DNA of 64,000 nt from Drosophila miranda (Eukaryota; Arthropoda; Insecta; Diptera; Drosophilidae): contig NC_046676.1 of the NCBI RefSeq assembly GCF_003369915.1, positions 6,386,001-6,450,000 on the forward strand. The letters run 5' to 3'. The translations under genes and the position numbers were made by a program. This document shows positions 36,901-51,626 of this stretch, piece after piece. Position 1 is the first letter of the stretch. The number at the start of each line of letters is the position of its first letter. The notes below the pieces were generated by a model, which was given only the letters and a program-made list of their open reading frames with translations, had not been told where the DNA came from and made no database searches.

Positions 36901-39849
36901 GTGTCCACCTGTGTGTGTCAGTTAGAGGGTAACACACTGTCTGTGTGTGTCTGTATGAGCGTGCGTGTATGTGTGCTGCTGTGGCAACTCCATCCATCAG
37001 GAGGAGCCAGAGATAGAGTCCGAGTCAGAGATAGAGTCAGCGTCAGTCAGCCAGTAGCTGCCTTGCAATTCCGCGTAAATCCTGCAGAGAAGCACTTACA
37101 TGACTTTGGTTCGGCTTACACTCACACAAATGGCCGTTAAAATTCTTGACAACCCGATATGGTAATGATAATTTCGCACATTGAGCCGCAATTTACACTT
37201 CTGCGGAATAAAACAAAAGCAAACCGAAGCTGAACTGAACTGAGCTCAGCTGCGACCAGCGCAGAGCCACTGGCAATCCACCTCGACGATATGGCCATTT
37301 ACAGCACTGCCAATATCCTAACCTGATCACAATCCCACCCAACTGGTTAGCCATCCGGGGAATGCATTGGGGACACGCGCAGCGAATAATCTTTAATTAG
37401 CAATGACCACGGAACAGAAAGCAGAAAACAGCAAAAAGGAACACGGGAACACGGGAACGATCCGAACCCGAGCAAATATGCAAAATATTATGACACACAC
37501 GGCGAGAGGGCTCTTTGCAGGGCACTCGAGTCTCGAGAAACGCATTTAAAATACCACTGCCTCTAAGAACCTGACTCCCAGACCCCGTCTGAGATGGTCG
37601 GTCGACGGGCATGGATACTCGTAGTCGTACTCGTTCTCGCAGTATGTTGCGCAGGTCAGTAGCAATTAAGATAAGCCGTTTACAAGTGTGCCGATTATGT
37701 CCTGTCAATGTGTCGTCGATAAGTCGTGCGGCGCCCCGGTGGCCCGTTAAATCAGCATCCCCATCCAGAAGGAGCCGCAGATGGAGGATGGAGGATGGCG
37801 CACTCAAGCGACGGACAGCAGTAGCCGTTTCGGCCCCTGATAACGATGGATGATGACTGGGCCATGGACTGGGTCCAAATGGAACACTGTCCCGGGGGTA
37901 TGGGTAGGGTATCCTCCTCATTCCATATGCATAATGCATTCATTTGACAGCTCTGACCGGGGCGAAGCGACGCGACCACCGATCGGAGGATCAGCATCTG
38001 GCTGGACGGCTTCTAATGCCTCTTTCAAATGTGCCGCACTTCCTACGGGCTATGCTCCGCTCCGCTCAGCTCTTCTCCTGCTCCTTCACTATTAATTAGA
38101 ATGTATGGCCGTTGCCTCTGTGCCCCAGCCCCTGCCCCTGCCCCTGCCTCCTTCCCCGCTCCCCTTTACTTTTTGGCATTTCAGAGTTAACGGCACGCGA
38201 CATTTTAAATATGTATGATGCCCTCCATCCATCGCGCTGGGCTCCTGTTTGGGGTTCTCGGACTGCGTGAGTAATTTCGGTGGCATTCCACAAATATTAT
38301 TGCTCAAATATTTGAAACTTGATTTGCATTTTTCAGCACTCGCCTCGTTTGCACCAGCGCAGAGGACTACGACTACCCTGAAGCAGCTGTTGAAATTGAT
38401 GCCTGCCCTGGCGTTCGGCATTTGTGTCGAATATGCAGCACGGACGGGCATGGGATGCGGATACTCGAGTACTCCTGGACTTGTTAAGATAATGAACACT
38501 ATAGCTGGACTGCCCACGAATCTGGGATACCCTAGCCATCGCTTGTCAAAACTAATGGAGGCCCAGAATACGATGAAACGGAATAATCTTCAAGCTGATT
38601 TTCGCCTTATACATTATACCTGATATACAACTTTGGTGTTTGTATAAAAATGTGTGATCTAGCGAAATACTAATCCTGGCTGTGATTGGATAATTATTAC
38701 AACATAAATTAGAAATACTATGCTATTGAATCTATCTAATCTACATATACTCGTATTATAGATATACGATTTACTCGTAAACCATGCAGATGAAAATCCT
38801 TGTAGCAATATCCTTTTCTCGCATTCTGAAAGTTTGAATAAATGCAGCCCATTGAATGTTCATTAAATTATTATATCCGGCATTCTCAGTAAACAGGACA
38901 GGGGATTCGCTGGCCAGGGTCAGGATTGAATTAGTCTGCGGAGGATTCTATACAGATTTGACACGTTTTAAGCTTACCAAGATTTTCTAGTCGTATTCCG
39001 ATATAGATCACGCAAAATAAAATTGTTAATGATCCAGCGGCTCCGTCCTTTTCACATCCATCTGATATATTTATGCAAAAGCTCTCACATATACCGACAC
39101 AGAAATGAGTGCGAAAATGGAAGGGACTCGAAATACGCGTGATACCGTTTCCATGGAGAGCACCCAAAGACACATCTGTTCGGTTGGCACCACAATTGTG
39201 TGTGCACGGCAATGAAAATGGACTCGTTTTTACTAGGTGCGAGGGGGCGAATATGAACAGAAATTAAATGAAATGAGCATGGAATGAGCGAAGCCTTCAC
39301 TACAAAAGCCTCCTACGCAATTACACTGCTCATCCAGCTCTCCGTCGGTAGTCTGCTTCAGGGTTCGGGCTGTAAAAAATATAAACATAAAAATGTACAA
39401 CGTCAATCAAAAGTACGGCAATGGTATATGAAGTGTAACAAGTGTATGATATGATTCTCTCTTAATTTGGCTCAATACAAAATAACAAGTATCGAGACTC
39501 ACCTTATATTAAATCCAATGAATGTGCTCTTATTGGAATTGCACATTCCAAATCCATTTATATAATAAAAATTTAAAACAAATAGCTGGAAATTCGTGAG
39601 CGAAAAAAGCCGATACCAGAAAGAAATATATGAATAAATTATAAAATTCATTGGTGTAAATGTGATTGTAAACTAGGGGCGGAAACGGCAAGGAAAGTAC
39701 CCTGGGCAAAAGGTAAGAAAAAATAAGTAATAAAAAATAGTAATCCCTTTAGCTTCCCCTTCTTATTGTGGTTACTAAAAGAGTATATATCTGATTCGTG
39801 TAGATGTACTCCCATGTAAAACCCAGAAGGGAACGCTTTCAACCGCCAT

Positions 39850-40010
39850 AAAGTATATGTACATATTTTTGATCTTCTTGATCAAGATCAATAACCAAGT
39901 CGATATAGCCATGTCTGCCAGTCCGCCTGCCCTTTTACAGACTCCAGTGTGATATCACCCTTAAGCAAGGGCATCTCTAAATTATGCCACGCCCCAGGAA
40001 TATATTGTAT
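39850..40010. mobile_element. DINE-1/INE-1-like (Helentron) fragment
   Basis: The order TTGATCAAGATCAATAACC, AAGTCGATATAGCCATGTCT, then GTCCGCCTGCCC and CAGACTCCAG matches the conserved internal part of DINE-1 non-autonomous Helitron-like elements of Drosophila (GATCAATAGCCGAGTCGAT...GCCATGTCCGTCTGTCC). Both ends are diverged, so the borders are approximate. No coding capacity. Confidence 0.7.
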
Positions 40011-41467
40011 AAGTTCCGTAAATGGATTACATACATATCTAAATTGAGTACCGGTTATAAGACTCTCAACGTCAGGATTGGTTTTCTATTGGGTACAACA
40101 AACATATACCTATCTGGGGAACAGATATAAACCACTATGTGATATTACCTTATGAGATATTACCTATGAGATATTACCTTTTGAGAGTCCAGCAAGCTTT
40201 CTTTTGCCAGAGTATTCAGAACTTTTACTGTCTGTAATTGTCGATTGTTACGCATTTGCATCCCTCTTTTTGCGCTTTAACTGTTGGAGGTCCTGAATAA
40301 ACCGCTCGGACGTCCCTGTCCATTTTGGATTGCTATAAAACTGTCAGCGGAGAATGCATTCCTGGGAGGAATGTAGGGGCTTGCGGTACACGACGTGTTC
40401 CCTCCAGCACTGCACTGCTGCATAATCGCTCTTTCAACGCTGGCCTTTTGTGTGTGACGGCTAAATCGATTTACTATCAATAAACCCATTGTAGGCATTC
40501 CTCCCACTTGAATGTTTTTTTCTACATACCGCCGAAGGTCACATAGCAGGTCCCCTGAAGAGCCAGGCAGAACTTTCAATGGCACACAAATGAAATGCAT
40601 GACAAAAAATAGAGAGAAAGGTGCCAAAGGAGACACCGCCGGCAAATGGTTTGATGAACTGCCAGGACGCAGCGGGGCATCGAGTCCATGGCAACGTTGG
40701 TAATTTCCATCCTGGCAATTTACCCGGCCACATCCTCCTCCCGGCGCTGGCGAGCGGCGCGCCGCCTGCCACATCCGGACGTGGAAGTTATGAATAGCTG
40801 AAGCACAATCAGGCGGGCAACGAACCAGACGCCCGCCAAGCAGCCAAGATGACGACGACAAATTGGAGTAATGAAAATGTTTTCGAAGTATTTACTTTGA
40901 GGTAATCGCGAATGGTTGCTTTCTGGCGTGGTGCGGGATGAACGGGATGCGCACAGAAGTATGCTAGTGGCACGGCCTGCCCCTGCCACCGATAGCACCA
41001 CAAAAGCTGCTGTTACACGAAACGTTTTACACCGATGCTTTTCCATCGGCGAGACATCAGTGAACATTTGATGTTTTTTGATAGGCATGCCACCGGCATG
41101 CCACCAAAGCCAAATGGGATCGAATACGAATAGTGCGGCAGTAAAATAGCGTCGGTGGCATCATATTCCTAGCCTCTCTCCTGGTACACACCCGGCCCTT
41201 CCATATGCCGAACTCAAGGACCTCCTTATCTCCGACAATGCCAAATGTTTCAATATGTTTTTATGTAAGTTCAAACAGCATGTTGAATGCCTTCAAATCG
41301 CTGATAAACAGAGGAAGAGGTGTGCGGTGTGCGGCAGGTGGGGAATGAGGGAATGGGGCATGGGGCGTGGGGCAGGGAGCGGTAGCTGGAACAACAAATA
41401 CTCGTACAATACAAAACGAAGCAGAGACGGAAGAGACAAAACCCACGAACGACAACGAAGACGAGAA

Positions 41468-41502
<35 letters not shown>

Positions 41503-41503
41503 A
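41468..41503. repeat. (ACG)n microsatellite
   Basis: About twelve ACG trinucleotides, slightly degenerate at the edges. Confidence 0.85.
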
Positions 41504-44500
41504 GAGACGACGAATTTCGGTGTCTTTGAACAGCGCCTCGTCCCAAGGAGATGGAGTCATGGGAACCAACTTTTCACATTCCGTGCGTGCTTCTGTTTTG
41601 CAGTCTCTGCTTTGACTTTGATATTCGGTGCGTTTTTGCTAGCCTCCAGCCCCCACCGAACACCGAACACCGAACACCGAACCCTGGACTCGGACCTGTT
41701 CCAGCTACCGCTCCCGATCCCGATCCAGACCCGGCCAAAACCCCAGACCAAGACCAAGGCCCAACTCCAGGCCGCTTGGGGCGGCACAAAGACAAAGCCA
41801 GCGATGGCCAATCTCTTGGACCAGGCAAAACAGGACGAAATTTCTAAGACTCGGTATCGAACACGATCCGCCGCCGACTGCCTGGACCCGCACTGATAAG
41901 GCATTTGCCGCTCGCTGTTGCAAGCTCGAGCTAGGGTGTGGGGAGTTCCTGGGAAGAAGAAGTGCATCTGGGATAATCAAATTGCTGCTTTTCTAGTTTT
42001 TCCCAATTGCAGAACCACCGCAAATCGCGAAATTTCTTATCTCCTGCGGCGGCAAATGGCCAAACGGGCAAACGACTCCGATCTTCAGAATTAAATGCCC
42101 TCCTCTCTCTCTTACCTCCCCTTACCGCCGCCGAAGATGATGAAGTCTTGCGGCAGTCGGCTCGACTGCAAAATGCTTTTAAGTCGTTTTTGTTTCTCCT
42201 CTCCTGCTTCGAGGCTGCTGCTGCTGCCATCTCAACTTGCAACGCGAATGCAGTTGTTAGCAGTTGTGTCCCTGCCCCTGCCACACAGCCGCAGCCACAG
42301 CCCACCCTTTCGACCCTTTTGGTGCGCTCCCAATCGAACGATCGAACGATGAAAGGAACGAGAACGAGTAGCAACCAAATTTGTTTCTTGACAACGACGG
42401 ACGAGGGCCCGGGCCCGGCCACAACTAAACGAAACATTCATATGACGCACGATCGATCCCAGACCCAATCCCAAGCTTGAGAAACGTTTTTACCCCCTTC
42501 TCTGCGGGCAGTTGAGGAGGTTGGGGAGGGTGGGGGGCAGAGCATAGCATGCCTCCTGTGTACGCCGGGGCATGCAACTGCAAGATGGTGTTGTTGGTGT
42601 TGGCTCTTGCTTTTGCGGCAAGTTGCAAAACGCTTTTGACGTTGCGCATTTTTGATGATCAGTTTCGTCTATTGAAGCAAGGAGAGTAGAAAGAGGGCGA
42701 CAGAGAGACGAAGAGGGAGAGCAGCAGGGAAACTAAAAATAAATTCTATGATAAGTTCACGAAATTGAAGACAAAAGTCATTGAAGTCAAAGAAGAAAAT
42801 AATAATCGTTGTGAAATATGAATTACTTTAAAAATTCCAACTCAAATAAAAAACAAATGGAAGAAACATCGAATTGGAATGGCCTCTTCGAAATGATTAA
42901 TTTTGCAGAAGATAAATGGATAGGAAATACTCGTAAATCGCAAATCTTTGAAATATCTCTGGGGCTTAAACTTTTTTCAAAGTTCTCGAATTCCGTAGAG
43001 CCTATAAGTCGATTCTGTGTAAATGAAAAGCAATCTGGAATGTGATATTGACTATCTTATACTGATCTCTCCATCCAGACCTGGCACTCAGCCGATCAAG
43101 CAGCATAACTGGAATTGATCCGGAATAAAGTAATTTGTGGATAATAATCGTAAAATTTGAACATCTCTCCCCAGCATTTTCAGCCGCAGATTGATGATCT
43201 ATTTTCCTATACAACTCTATCAGGCCTCAACGGGGGCACTGCGGCAGAGTTGAGCCGGCGAACACACATTCGCATCGACAACCTTGGATCCCCATCATCC
43301 ATTTTGTCAACGCCATTGCAGTTTTTTTCCTCTCTCTTCCCTTTTTGCTTATCGACTGCCGCCATCTGTGCCATCGTCGTCTTGGGCTCTTCTTGGGTTC
43401 TTCTTGTATCTGGTGTGGAAGGGGTAAGGGTAAGGGGGGAACAGGCGATGTGGCAGGAGGCGAGTGGATCCAGCAACGTCAATGAGTAGATCAATCAAAA
43501 AAGCCGTCCGAAGACGAGGCCAACATTAAATGCCAGACAATAATGACCAATCGGAAGAATCTTAAATGCATCGTTCACGTTTACCTCAGTATCCGGTGTG
43601 GTTTGCCGGAGAATCGACTCTGCCTCTGCCGCTGCCACTGCCACTGTCCCTGTCGCTGCTACTGCCACTGCCCCTGCGTCTTCCGCAGGCGATAGGAAAA
43701 ACAGAATTTCATTTCGCAAAGTTTCATGTTTGGCATTTAATTTCATTTCGTTTATTCCCCTGCCCTGCTCTTCCTCTTCCTCTGCCTCCAGCTCTGGCTC
43801 TCTGAAGCTCCTCGAACTCTTGCATCTTCATATCTCACTCCCATTCCGCATTCCGTATTCAGCGAGGAATATCTTCCATTTGTTGGCAGAGGTAATTGGC
43901 CATTTCAACCATATCCATAACGCACCATCTATTTGTGGTGCTCAATCAATGGAACTCGCATATCGAACAATGAACACACACCACTCCCCGTATCCCAATT
44001 TTCTCCAACTCACGCAATACTCGGCTGGGGCACACAATTGGAGTGCCAGTTGGAGTTTGTTTGGGTAAATTTAATTAAATTTCATTGCCGCCCATGAGCT
44101 CTGGTCCAGTTTGGGTCTGCTCTGGCCCATTCTGCCACCCTAACAGCGATGCCATGACGATTAGATTTTATTAAAAAGCCAAATATGCACAATTATTATG
44201 CTACGCCAACCACTTGACAGTCCATGAGCCAGAACCAGAGCCAGAGCACGAGGTAGTCCTCGTCCTAGCACGAGCCCGAGGACTCCTGCCCAGCTGGATC
44301 ACGGATCATCTAGGATGGGATGGGCAGCCACCACCACTGCAGTCAGCACCGGCATCATCATCATCATCCGGCCATTAACAGTAGCTCGGGGTCCTGTTGC
44401 CTGTCCTCTGCCCTGTTGTCTGCGGTGGTCCTTTGGTGCCTGGGCACTCACCCTTCTCTGTCGTTCCACAAATTCGTTTATTTGCTTTTTAATAAAACAG

Positions 44501-46500
44501 GTGCTCGACCTTCAGCGTGCGAACGGTTGAAGTGGAAGGGGAACTTGTGTGTGGTGTGGTGTGGTGTGGGTTGGTCTGGGTGGGGATGTGTGTGCCGGTG
44601 CGTGTGTCATTGCTATCTTTTATCATTTAATTTCGCATTCAAACGTTTCGCACCCCCCAGCATCAAAAGGATGCAATGAAAGGATCCACAGGCATGGCAC
44701 ATGGCACAGCATACAAACAGGACAAAGCAGTCAAAGTCCTGCTCCTGCTTCTGCTCCTTCCCCTGCTCGGAAAAGTGCGTGCGGTCGTCACTCGACCCTG
44801 CCGCCTCCTACCTACTGCCTGTGTTGTCATTTTTCATTTTGCGCACACCCGAAATTTGTATATGTCGAAAAGTCCAACATTCCTGGGGGGAAGAAGAGGC
44901 AGCCTCAGTGCCGCCGATGATCCGGATCCGGATCCGGCAATTAGGCCAAGCGGAAAGCGTGCTGAAACTATAGAAAAGGACAAGTCAGTCGCTCGGGCAG
45001 CGAGTGGAGAGGGTGGTGAAAGGCAGCCAGGGGATGGATGAGCAGGGCAGGGTGTGTGGGTATGGCAATGGCTGTGCGTGTATTCCAAATCGTTTTGTGA
45101 TTGCTAAAAGCTGTCTTTGGACTTTATTGGTTTTCCGAAACGAGATTTCATCTGCACTGTCAGAAAGTGTATGCTCAGTGGGGGAAACTGATTGAGTGGC
45201 GACTTCCAGAGCGACTTAACAACTTTTTGGAGTAGTCGATAGAAATGTAGGTATTTAAGAAGAGAGTACAATGGAGATGGAATTTCTGAAATCTATTTTA
45301 CATCCAGAATAAGTAATTTTCGAGCCTATCAATAATATTGACAAAAATCATGGGCCTAGTAGAATCAGCCCAATCAGCCCATCTTTATGAATTATATTAA
45401 ACAAATATATAGAATATAATCCATAATTTTCAATTAGTTAGAAATAAATATTTACCGATATATGAAATCACAATCACATCTACTATTTACTTTCATCAAA
45501 ATCAACTTTTGTGCATTTCAATTCTCAAAAATTATATATAAATGTTCGTAAAGTGATTTTCTTGCAGTGCATTCTCACATTGAATATTGTTTGAGAATTT
45601 TTTGGACAATCATTTCTATTATCAAAAGTCATTGACACCCTTTTATTTATTTTTACATTTATTGTTTTTTCCCCTCTGATATCATATCCTCGCCTCTTCC
45701 CTTGCTGTGATGTCCTTGCGATAATCGCTTACATGCCACTTGTCCTTGTGTGAGGGTGTTTGCCATGCGTCCGGCTGCTGCGGGGGTGTGCTGAGGAGGG
45801 GAAGGATGCTCGAGATAAGGGCGGGGAGGACAATGCCGTGAAATAAGGATTAATGGTGTACACGATTATTTGTGCCGGGCGACAGATAGAGGGACAGACG
45901 GACGGGCACCCAGACAGACAGACAAACATATTAAAAAATACAATACGAAAACTGTCGCGAGGGCGGCAGTATCAGAACCCAGAGCGGGAACAGGATAAGG
46001 ATATGGGCTACGATGAGGACAAGGATGAGAATGAGACCAGGGGTGCTGCTCTCGCATATTCATGGCATGGCGTAGGTCGAATTTAATAAAACGGTCCTGC
46101 TCGGCAACATCTCGAGTGTTCTCCGTCTTCTCTTGAAGGGTACGAGATGGCTTGAGATAGGATGGGGTGCGATGGCACTGAGGGATGCTATGCTGGTTGG
46201 GATTTCGCCACGCTTCTGGTTGGCTGAGTGAGCTCACTTTTCGGAGCAGGAGCGGGGTTTGAAGGCTGCCTGACAATTGTTTTTGCTGCTTGGGGTTTGG
46301 TTTTCCTTTTATTTGTATGATGAAGAATTTATTTGAAAATTAAGAAGACAAATTATTTAATTTCGACTTTATGAGCTTTCCCCCTCTCCATGCCAGCCCA
46401 GTTCACCCCAGTGCTCCCCACAGCAGCTGTTTGAGGCTTTAAATTTGAATGGGAATCGGACTTGGACGAGTTCTTGGAAAAGGGTTCGCTGGGGGGAGGA

Positions 46501-46554
46501 CAGTGCCAGTGCCAGTGCCAGTGCCAGTGCCAGTGCCAGTGCCAGTGGCAGTGG
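46501..46554. repeat. (CAGTGC)n minisatellite
   Basis: Eight near-perfect CAGTGC hexamers followed by CAGTGG variants. Confidence 0.9.
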
Positions 46555-49500
46555 CGGCCATTTTGTGCCATTTGATGGGAGCGGGACTCGGGAACGCGTT
46601 TTGCATTTTATACCCGACGCGGTAATAAACACGCAGCTAGCGAGCGCAGCGCTCGCAGCACAGGAGATGGGGCACGGACTTGGACTTGCTCCACGAGCAC
46701 GCCACAAACTTAATTTCATTTAGTTTTATGTACATTTCATTAAGCAAAAAATGTCCAGGCATCGCGATGGCTATGGCTATGGCGCTGGGGATGGCGATGG
46801 CGACGGCTACGCCAACTGCGACCAACATTGAAGTGTCCGGAGCATGTCCTGAATATATCCTGGCAATGGCGACTTGGGGACAATCAAGATAAATAGCAAA
46901 CGGAATTTTTATTGCCGAAAGGATACGAAAGGCGAAACAAAAGGCGACCGAAAGAGTTGGAAGTGTTGACGTGACTGCTGTGTCCTCGATGTGTGCTGGA
47001 CGGGCCCCAGAAACCCTTCAGATAGACACACACACACACACATAGCACACATAACCACACAAAAAGGGGCACACACAACCACACATAGCTAGCTACCTTT
47101 GTTTGGAAAATTGTCAAATGTTTTGTATTTTCCAAATTTATTGCCGGTGGCAGCATTTTGTATTCGCTCTAACCATAGATTATCTCATCGTTTAGAGCCT
47201 AATATGCACCCAGAGGTAGTCGCAGTATGATTTATCACCGGCCCACCGATATATGATCGTTCCCCCTTTGTTTTGCCTTCGCCTTTACCTTCGGCTCCGC
47301 CTCTACCCTTCCACAACCACACATTCCCTTCCCCTTCCACATACCCATACCCATCCCCTTCTCCATCCAGCTGCGAGACAAAACATTTTTAATTACACTT
47401 TTTACAAGAAAATTAAATGGCAACATGTCATCGCTAATTAAATTGTTCTTCTTTTCGGTTTGGTTTGGTTGTTCTGTATTGTGTTATCCTGCGAGTGTGC
47501 GAGTGTGTGGCAAAGGAGCAGGAGCAGGGGTTGTGGCTGGTTTTGGTGGAAAGGGTTATGTTATGCTAGATGACTGCGATGATAATGGGAGGGACGACAT
47601 TCATTTATCAAATTGAGATAGTGCGGCCTAGGGCACGAGTTATTGTGTTGTTGTGCCCAAAATGACATCGAGGACAGCCAAACTTGTCAATTATCACTTT
47701 CATTAACAATGCATTCACCTATTTTTGATCATTTAATACAGCATAAGTTCTAAGAGCTGGAATATGTCTACTAAGTATCACCTACTTTTTAAACAGTATA
47801 GTACAGTACAGTAAACAGTATTTTTCCATAGATTTTATTTCTGATTTTATTGCGAAAAACTTCTCCCTTTCAAATTTATGGTTTTTTAAATAAACAATTT
47901 TATTTTAAATTCAAATCAAATATGGCGGGCATTGTTAATTTTTTAGCACTGTCAGCATAGCTTCGCTTACCAGCACTAGGCATGGCCTAATTCGATATTT
48001 ACGACTTACCTGGTTCATGCCGTCGATAGTTGAACTCGTTCATGTGGCTATTCGTCGTCAGGTGGCTTTGTTGATATTTACATCTCAATGTAGTTAACAT
48101 GTAGTTACCATGTAAACAATGAATTATTTCTTCTGATGCACTAAAATTTATGCAAAAACAATCAAAGGAAAACAAGGCAAGTATTTAAATGAAGCCAGTC
48201 AAATAGGAAATTGATTCATTAACCGGATAAAATTAAAAGGGCATGGCTAAATGTTCTATATAGCTAGTAGTATTCAACGGAAGAAAGAAAACGAGGAATA
48301 GGAATAATTCGTCGGTATATTTTGAAGATGAGACCGTATATTTCGGTATTTATTTGAATCGGGTATGAATCGGTAATAACCGGTTCACAACCATGAGTCC
48401 CATACACAATGTTGCGGCAACATTTACTTGAAAACCGTTTTTTGGTCAAAATAAAATACTTACCAGCAATTTAAAGATGTTAGAAAATAGAAAATGTATT
48501 CATCTATGGGATAAAACTAAGTGTGCAAAGCTGAAAACTCTATATAGCTTGAAATATCCGGATTTGGCAATACCCGGTTCGCAACAGATGAGTCCCATTC
48601 CATACACAAACATGTTGCTAATTCCATGCACACATACCCTGGGGAAAATGGATGTTATAGAATTGGGGAAATGTGTTTCATCCCATGCTCTAATTAATGC
48701 AGAAACAAGTCAGTATCTATTTTAAACGATATTTTGCAATTAGTGGTCTTCTTACAGAGACAAAGAATCGCTACAGGGATCAGGTTTTATATACATATAA
48801 CTAATCAAATGCATGAATAGACAAAAAAAATGCAATCTAAAACAAGGCCTTTATTAATTACATTTGAAAGCAGCTTGGAAAACAGTATCTTTATATAATA
48901 TTCACGAAATAGGGTATACAAACGCCCATACCCTGGTTGACAACAAAGAGTCTGCAAATACCAGCAACATTGACGTCACAACCTGCGACTATTGAACATT
49001 TTTGTTGAAATCGTGTTTTTGTCAAAACAAAAAACATGCAAGTACTTAAAAATAATTAATCTTGATCAAAATTGTTTCAACAATCATATAAAATTATCTG
49101 GGCAAAAATAAGAGATCTATATAGCTGAGAATATTCGACGGAAGAAAGATTAACCAAGAATTAGTCGTCATAACCGGTTCAGAACAATGAGTCCCATTCC
49201 ATGCACACATACCCTGGGGGAAATGGATGTTATATAATTGTGAATATGTTTGTCATCCCAGGCAAAAACAATTCATTTTCAATATATTTTAAAATAATTC
49301 AATATTATTTTATATTATTTTCATTATTTCAACGATATTTTAAAGCTTATTGTCTTCTTGTAGGGACCATGAATAGGTATCAGGATCGAGATATATATGC
49401 AAAACACTCATCATATACATGAATATGTCTAAGAAATGTCAATTTGAGAAAAGGTCTTTATTAGTTACGTTTTATCTTCATATCAATATTTATACTTTCA

Positions 49501-50100
49501 TATAAAATTAACAAAATAGGGTATAGAAAGGCCTATATACGGCAATATAGGGACTCTTTTTTTTTGAACTTTTTCGTTTAACCCTTTTTTTACAATAAAT
49601 ACAATAAAAGCAAGGATTAAAAACTAACCAATCTTGTAGAAAATTGATTCATCAATGGAATAAAACTATGTGAGCATTGCTGAGAAATTTAGTTAGTCAG
49701 CATTATTCAATGGAATATCAAAATTGAGCAATATGAACGAATTTCCTTTTTCGTTTGTTTTGATTGACCTATTTCGCTACTTGTTTTTTGTTTGACTTAT
49801 TTCGCTAAAACCTCTTTTTACGCAAAATGCAATAAAAGCAAGTATTAAGAATACAACAGTCAATTAGAAAATTGATTCATCAATGGGCTAAAATTATGTG
49901 GGCACGGCTAAATGTTCTATTTAGCTAGTAATATTCGACGGAATATCGAAAACGAGGAATATGTATAATAGAGCTTGAATTCCGGTATATTTTTAAAATG
50001 AGACGGTATATTTTGGTGCTGTTCTGAGGGTCATACTGTAGAAATACTGGTTTTCGCCGCGCTCCCATGGTATTTTTGTCAATTTCATCAATCTATTAAT

Positions 50101-51104
50101 TTAATTTTCAATGTTATATAAAAATCCAATAAATGCAAGTATTTCCAATAGGCCCATCATGTATAGAATTGATTCATCAATCGTACAAAATTTAGTGGGC
50201 ATGGCTAAATGTTCCATATAGATAGTATTATTCAACGGAACAAAGAATTGGTCGTTTTTTGAATCAAATTTGAGTTCGCCGCAGTTCGCCGCAGTTCGCT
50301 TTAGCAACAATGAGTCTCGTTCCATACACAATGTTGCACATTCCATACACACTGTTGCGGCAACATTTACTTGAAAACCGGTATATTTTTGAAGTGAGAC
50401 CGTATATTGCGGTGCTGTTCTGAAGGTCATACTGTAGAAACTAGTTTTCGCCGCGCTCCCATGTGGTGTTTTTTAGTATTTTTGTCATCTATTAATTTAA
50501 TTTTCAATGTTATATAAAAATCCAATAAATGCAAGTATTTCCAATAGGCCCATCATGTATAGAATTGATTCATCAATCGTACAAAATTTAGTGGGCATGG
50601 CTAAATGTTCCATATAGATAGTATTATTCAACGGAACAAAGAATTGGTCGTTTTTTGAATCAAATTTGAGTTCGCCGCAGTTCGCCGCAGTTCGCTTTAG
50701 CAACAATGAGTCTCATTCCATACACACATGTTGCGCATTCCATACACAAAAGTTGCGGCAACATTTACTTGAAAACCGGTATATTTTTGAAGTGAGACCG
50801 TATATTGCGGTGCTGTTCTGAAGGTCATACTGTAGAAACTAGTTTTCGCCGCGCTCCCATGTGGTGTTTTTTAGTATTTTTGTCATCTATTAATTTAATT
50901 TTCAATGTTATATAAAAATCCAATAAATGCAAGTATTTCCAATAGGCCAATCATGTATAGAATTGATTCATCAATCGTACAAAATTGAGTGGGCATGGCT
51001 AAATGTTCCATATAGATAGTATTATTCAACGGAACAAAGAATTGGTCGTTTTTTGAATCGAATTTGAGTTCGCCGCAGTTCGCCGCAGTTCGCTTTAGCA
51101 ACAA
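50101..51104. repeat. Near-identical tandem units of about 396-398 bp
   Basis: Three successive units, spaced 396 and 398 bp (same landmark at 50101, 50497 and 50895), are almost identical, far more alike than the rest of the array. This points to recent unequal crossing-over or gene-conversion homogenisation. Each unit contains the doubled motif TTCGCCGCAGTTCGCCGCAG. Confidence 0.85.
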
Positions 51105-51626
51105 TGAGTCTCATTCCATACACAAACATGTTGCTAATTCCATGCACACATACCCTGGGGGAAATGGATGTTATAGAATTGTGAATACGTTTGTCTTCCA
51201 AGGCTCAGTAGGTATCAGGATCGAGATAAATATATACAAGATACTAATAATACACATGAATAAGTCAAAAACATATCAATTTGAGAAAAGGTCTTAATAA
51301 ATTGCGTTTGATCTACATATAAAAGTAACGAAATAGGGTGCACAAAGACCTATACACGCATCATGTCTTCAAATACTAGCAACATTGCGAGTGTTATTTT
51401 TGTTGAACTATTTTGTTTAAACCTTGTTTTAGTCAAAATACAATAAAAGCAAGGAATAAAAACTAACCGATTGTGTAGCAAATTTATGCATTAATTGAAT
51501 AAAATTATGTGGGCATGGCTAAATGTTCTATCTAGCTAGTAATATTCAATGGAATATCAAAAACGAGGAATATGAATTGAATTCGTCAGTATATTTACGG
51601 TATATTTTTAAAATGAGACCGTATAT

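Larger units (their letters stand above)
30461..39849. other. Gene-poor intergenic DNA downstream of vg
   Basis: No frame has protein-like composition or matches a family I know. It holds many microsatellites: GGAT at 32670-32717, GT at 33941-33962, TA near 34940, CATA/TATG near 35400-35430 and 35570-35590, GGGAGA at 36529-36552. Moderate GC and unique-looking blocks between them may be vg regulatory DNA; that is inference. Confidence 0.5.
40011..48200. other. Intergenic DNA between vg and the Rpb12 repeat array
   Basis: No supported gene. Contains an (ACG)n run at 41468-41503, a (CAGTGC)n run at 46501-46554, a (CA)n run near 47026, repeated telegraph-like motifs such as CCGAACACCGAACACCGAAC near 41655, and AT-rich stretches at 45.2-45.7 kb. 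Several open frames here are compositionally simple and judged spurious. Confidence 0.5.

Noticed and set aside
38249-38623. 124-codon plus-strand open frame with a Gly/Tyr-containing second half
   Set aside because: No known family, no promoter or splice support; kept only as a weak possibility.
40277-41088. Two overlapping minus-strand open frames, one starting with a signal-peptide-like segment
   Set aside because: No in-frame continuation, no family resemblance, and the frames disagree where they overlap.
41255-41896. 213-codon plus-strand open frame
   Set aside because: Consists of (ACG)n and CCGAACA repeats translated as Thr and Pro/Asn runs.
50101-51104. Recurring antisense frame in the repeat array as a gene family
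   Set aside because: Best explained by recent duplication of the repeat unit; no domain seen.
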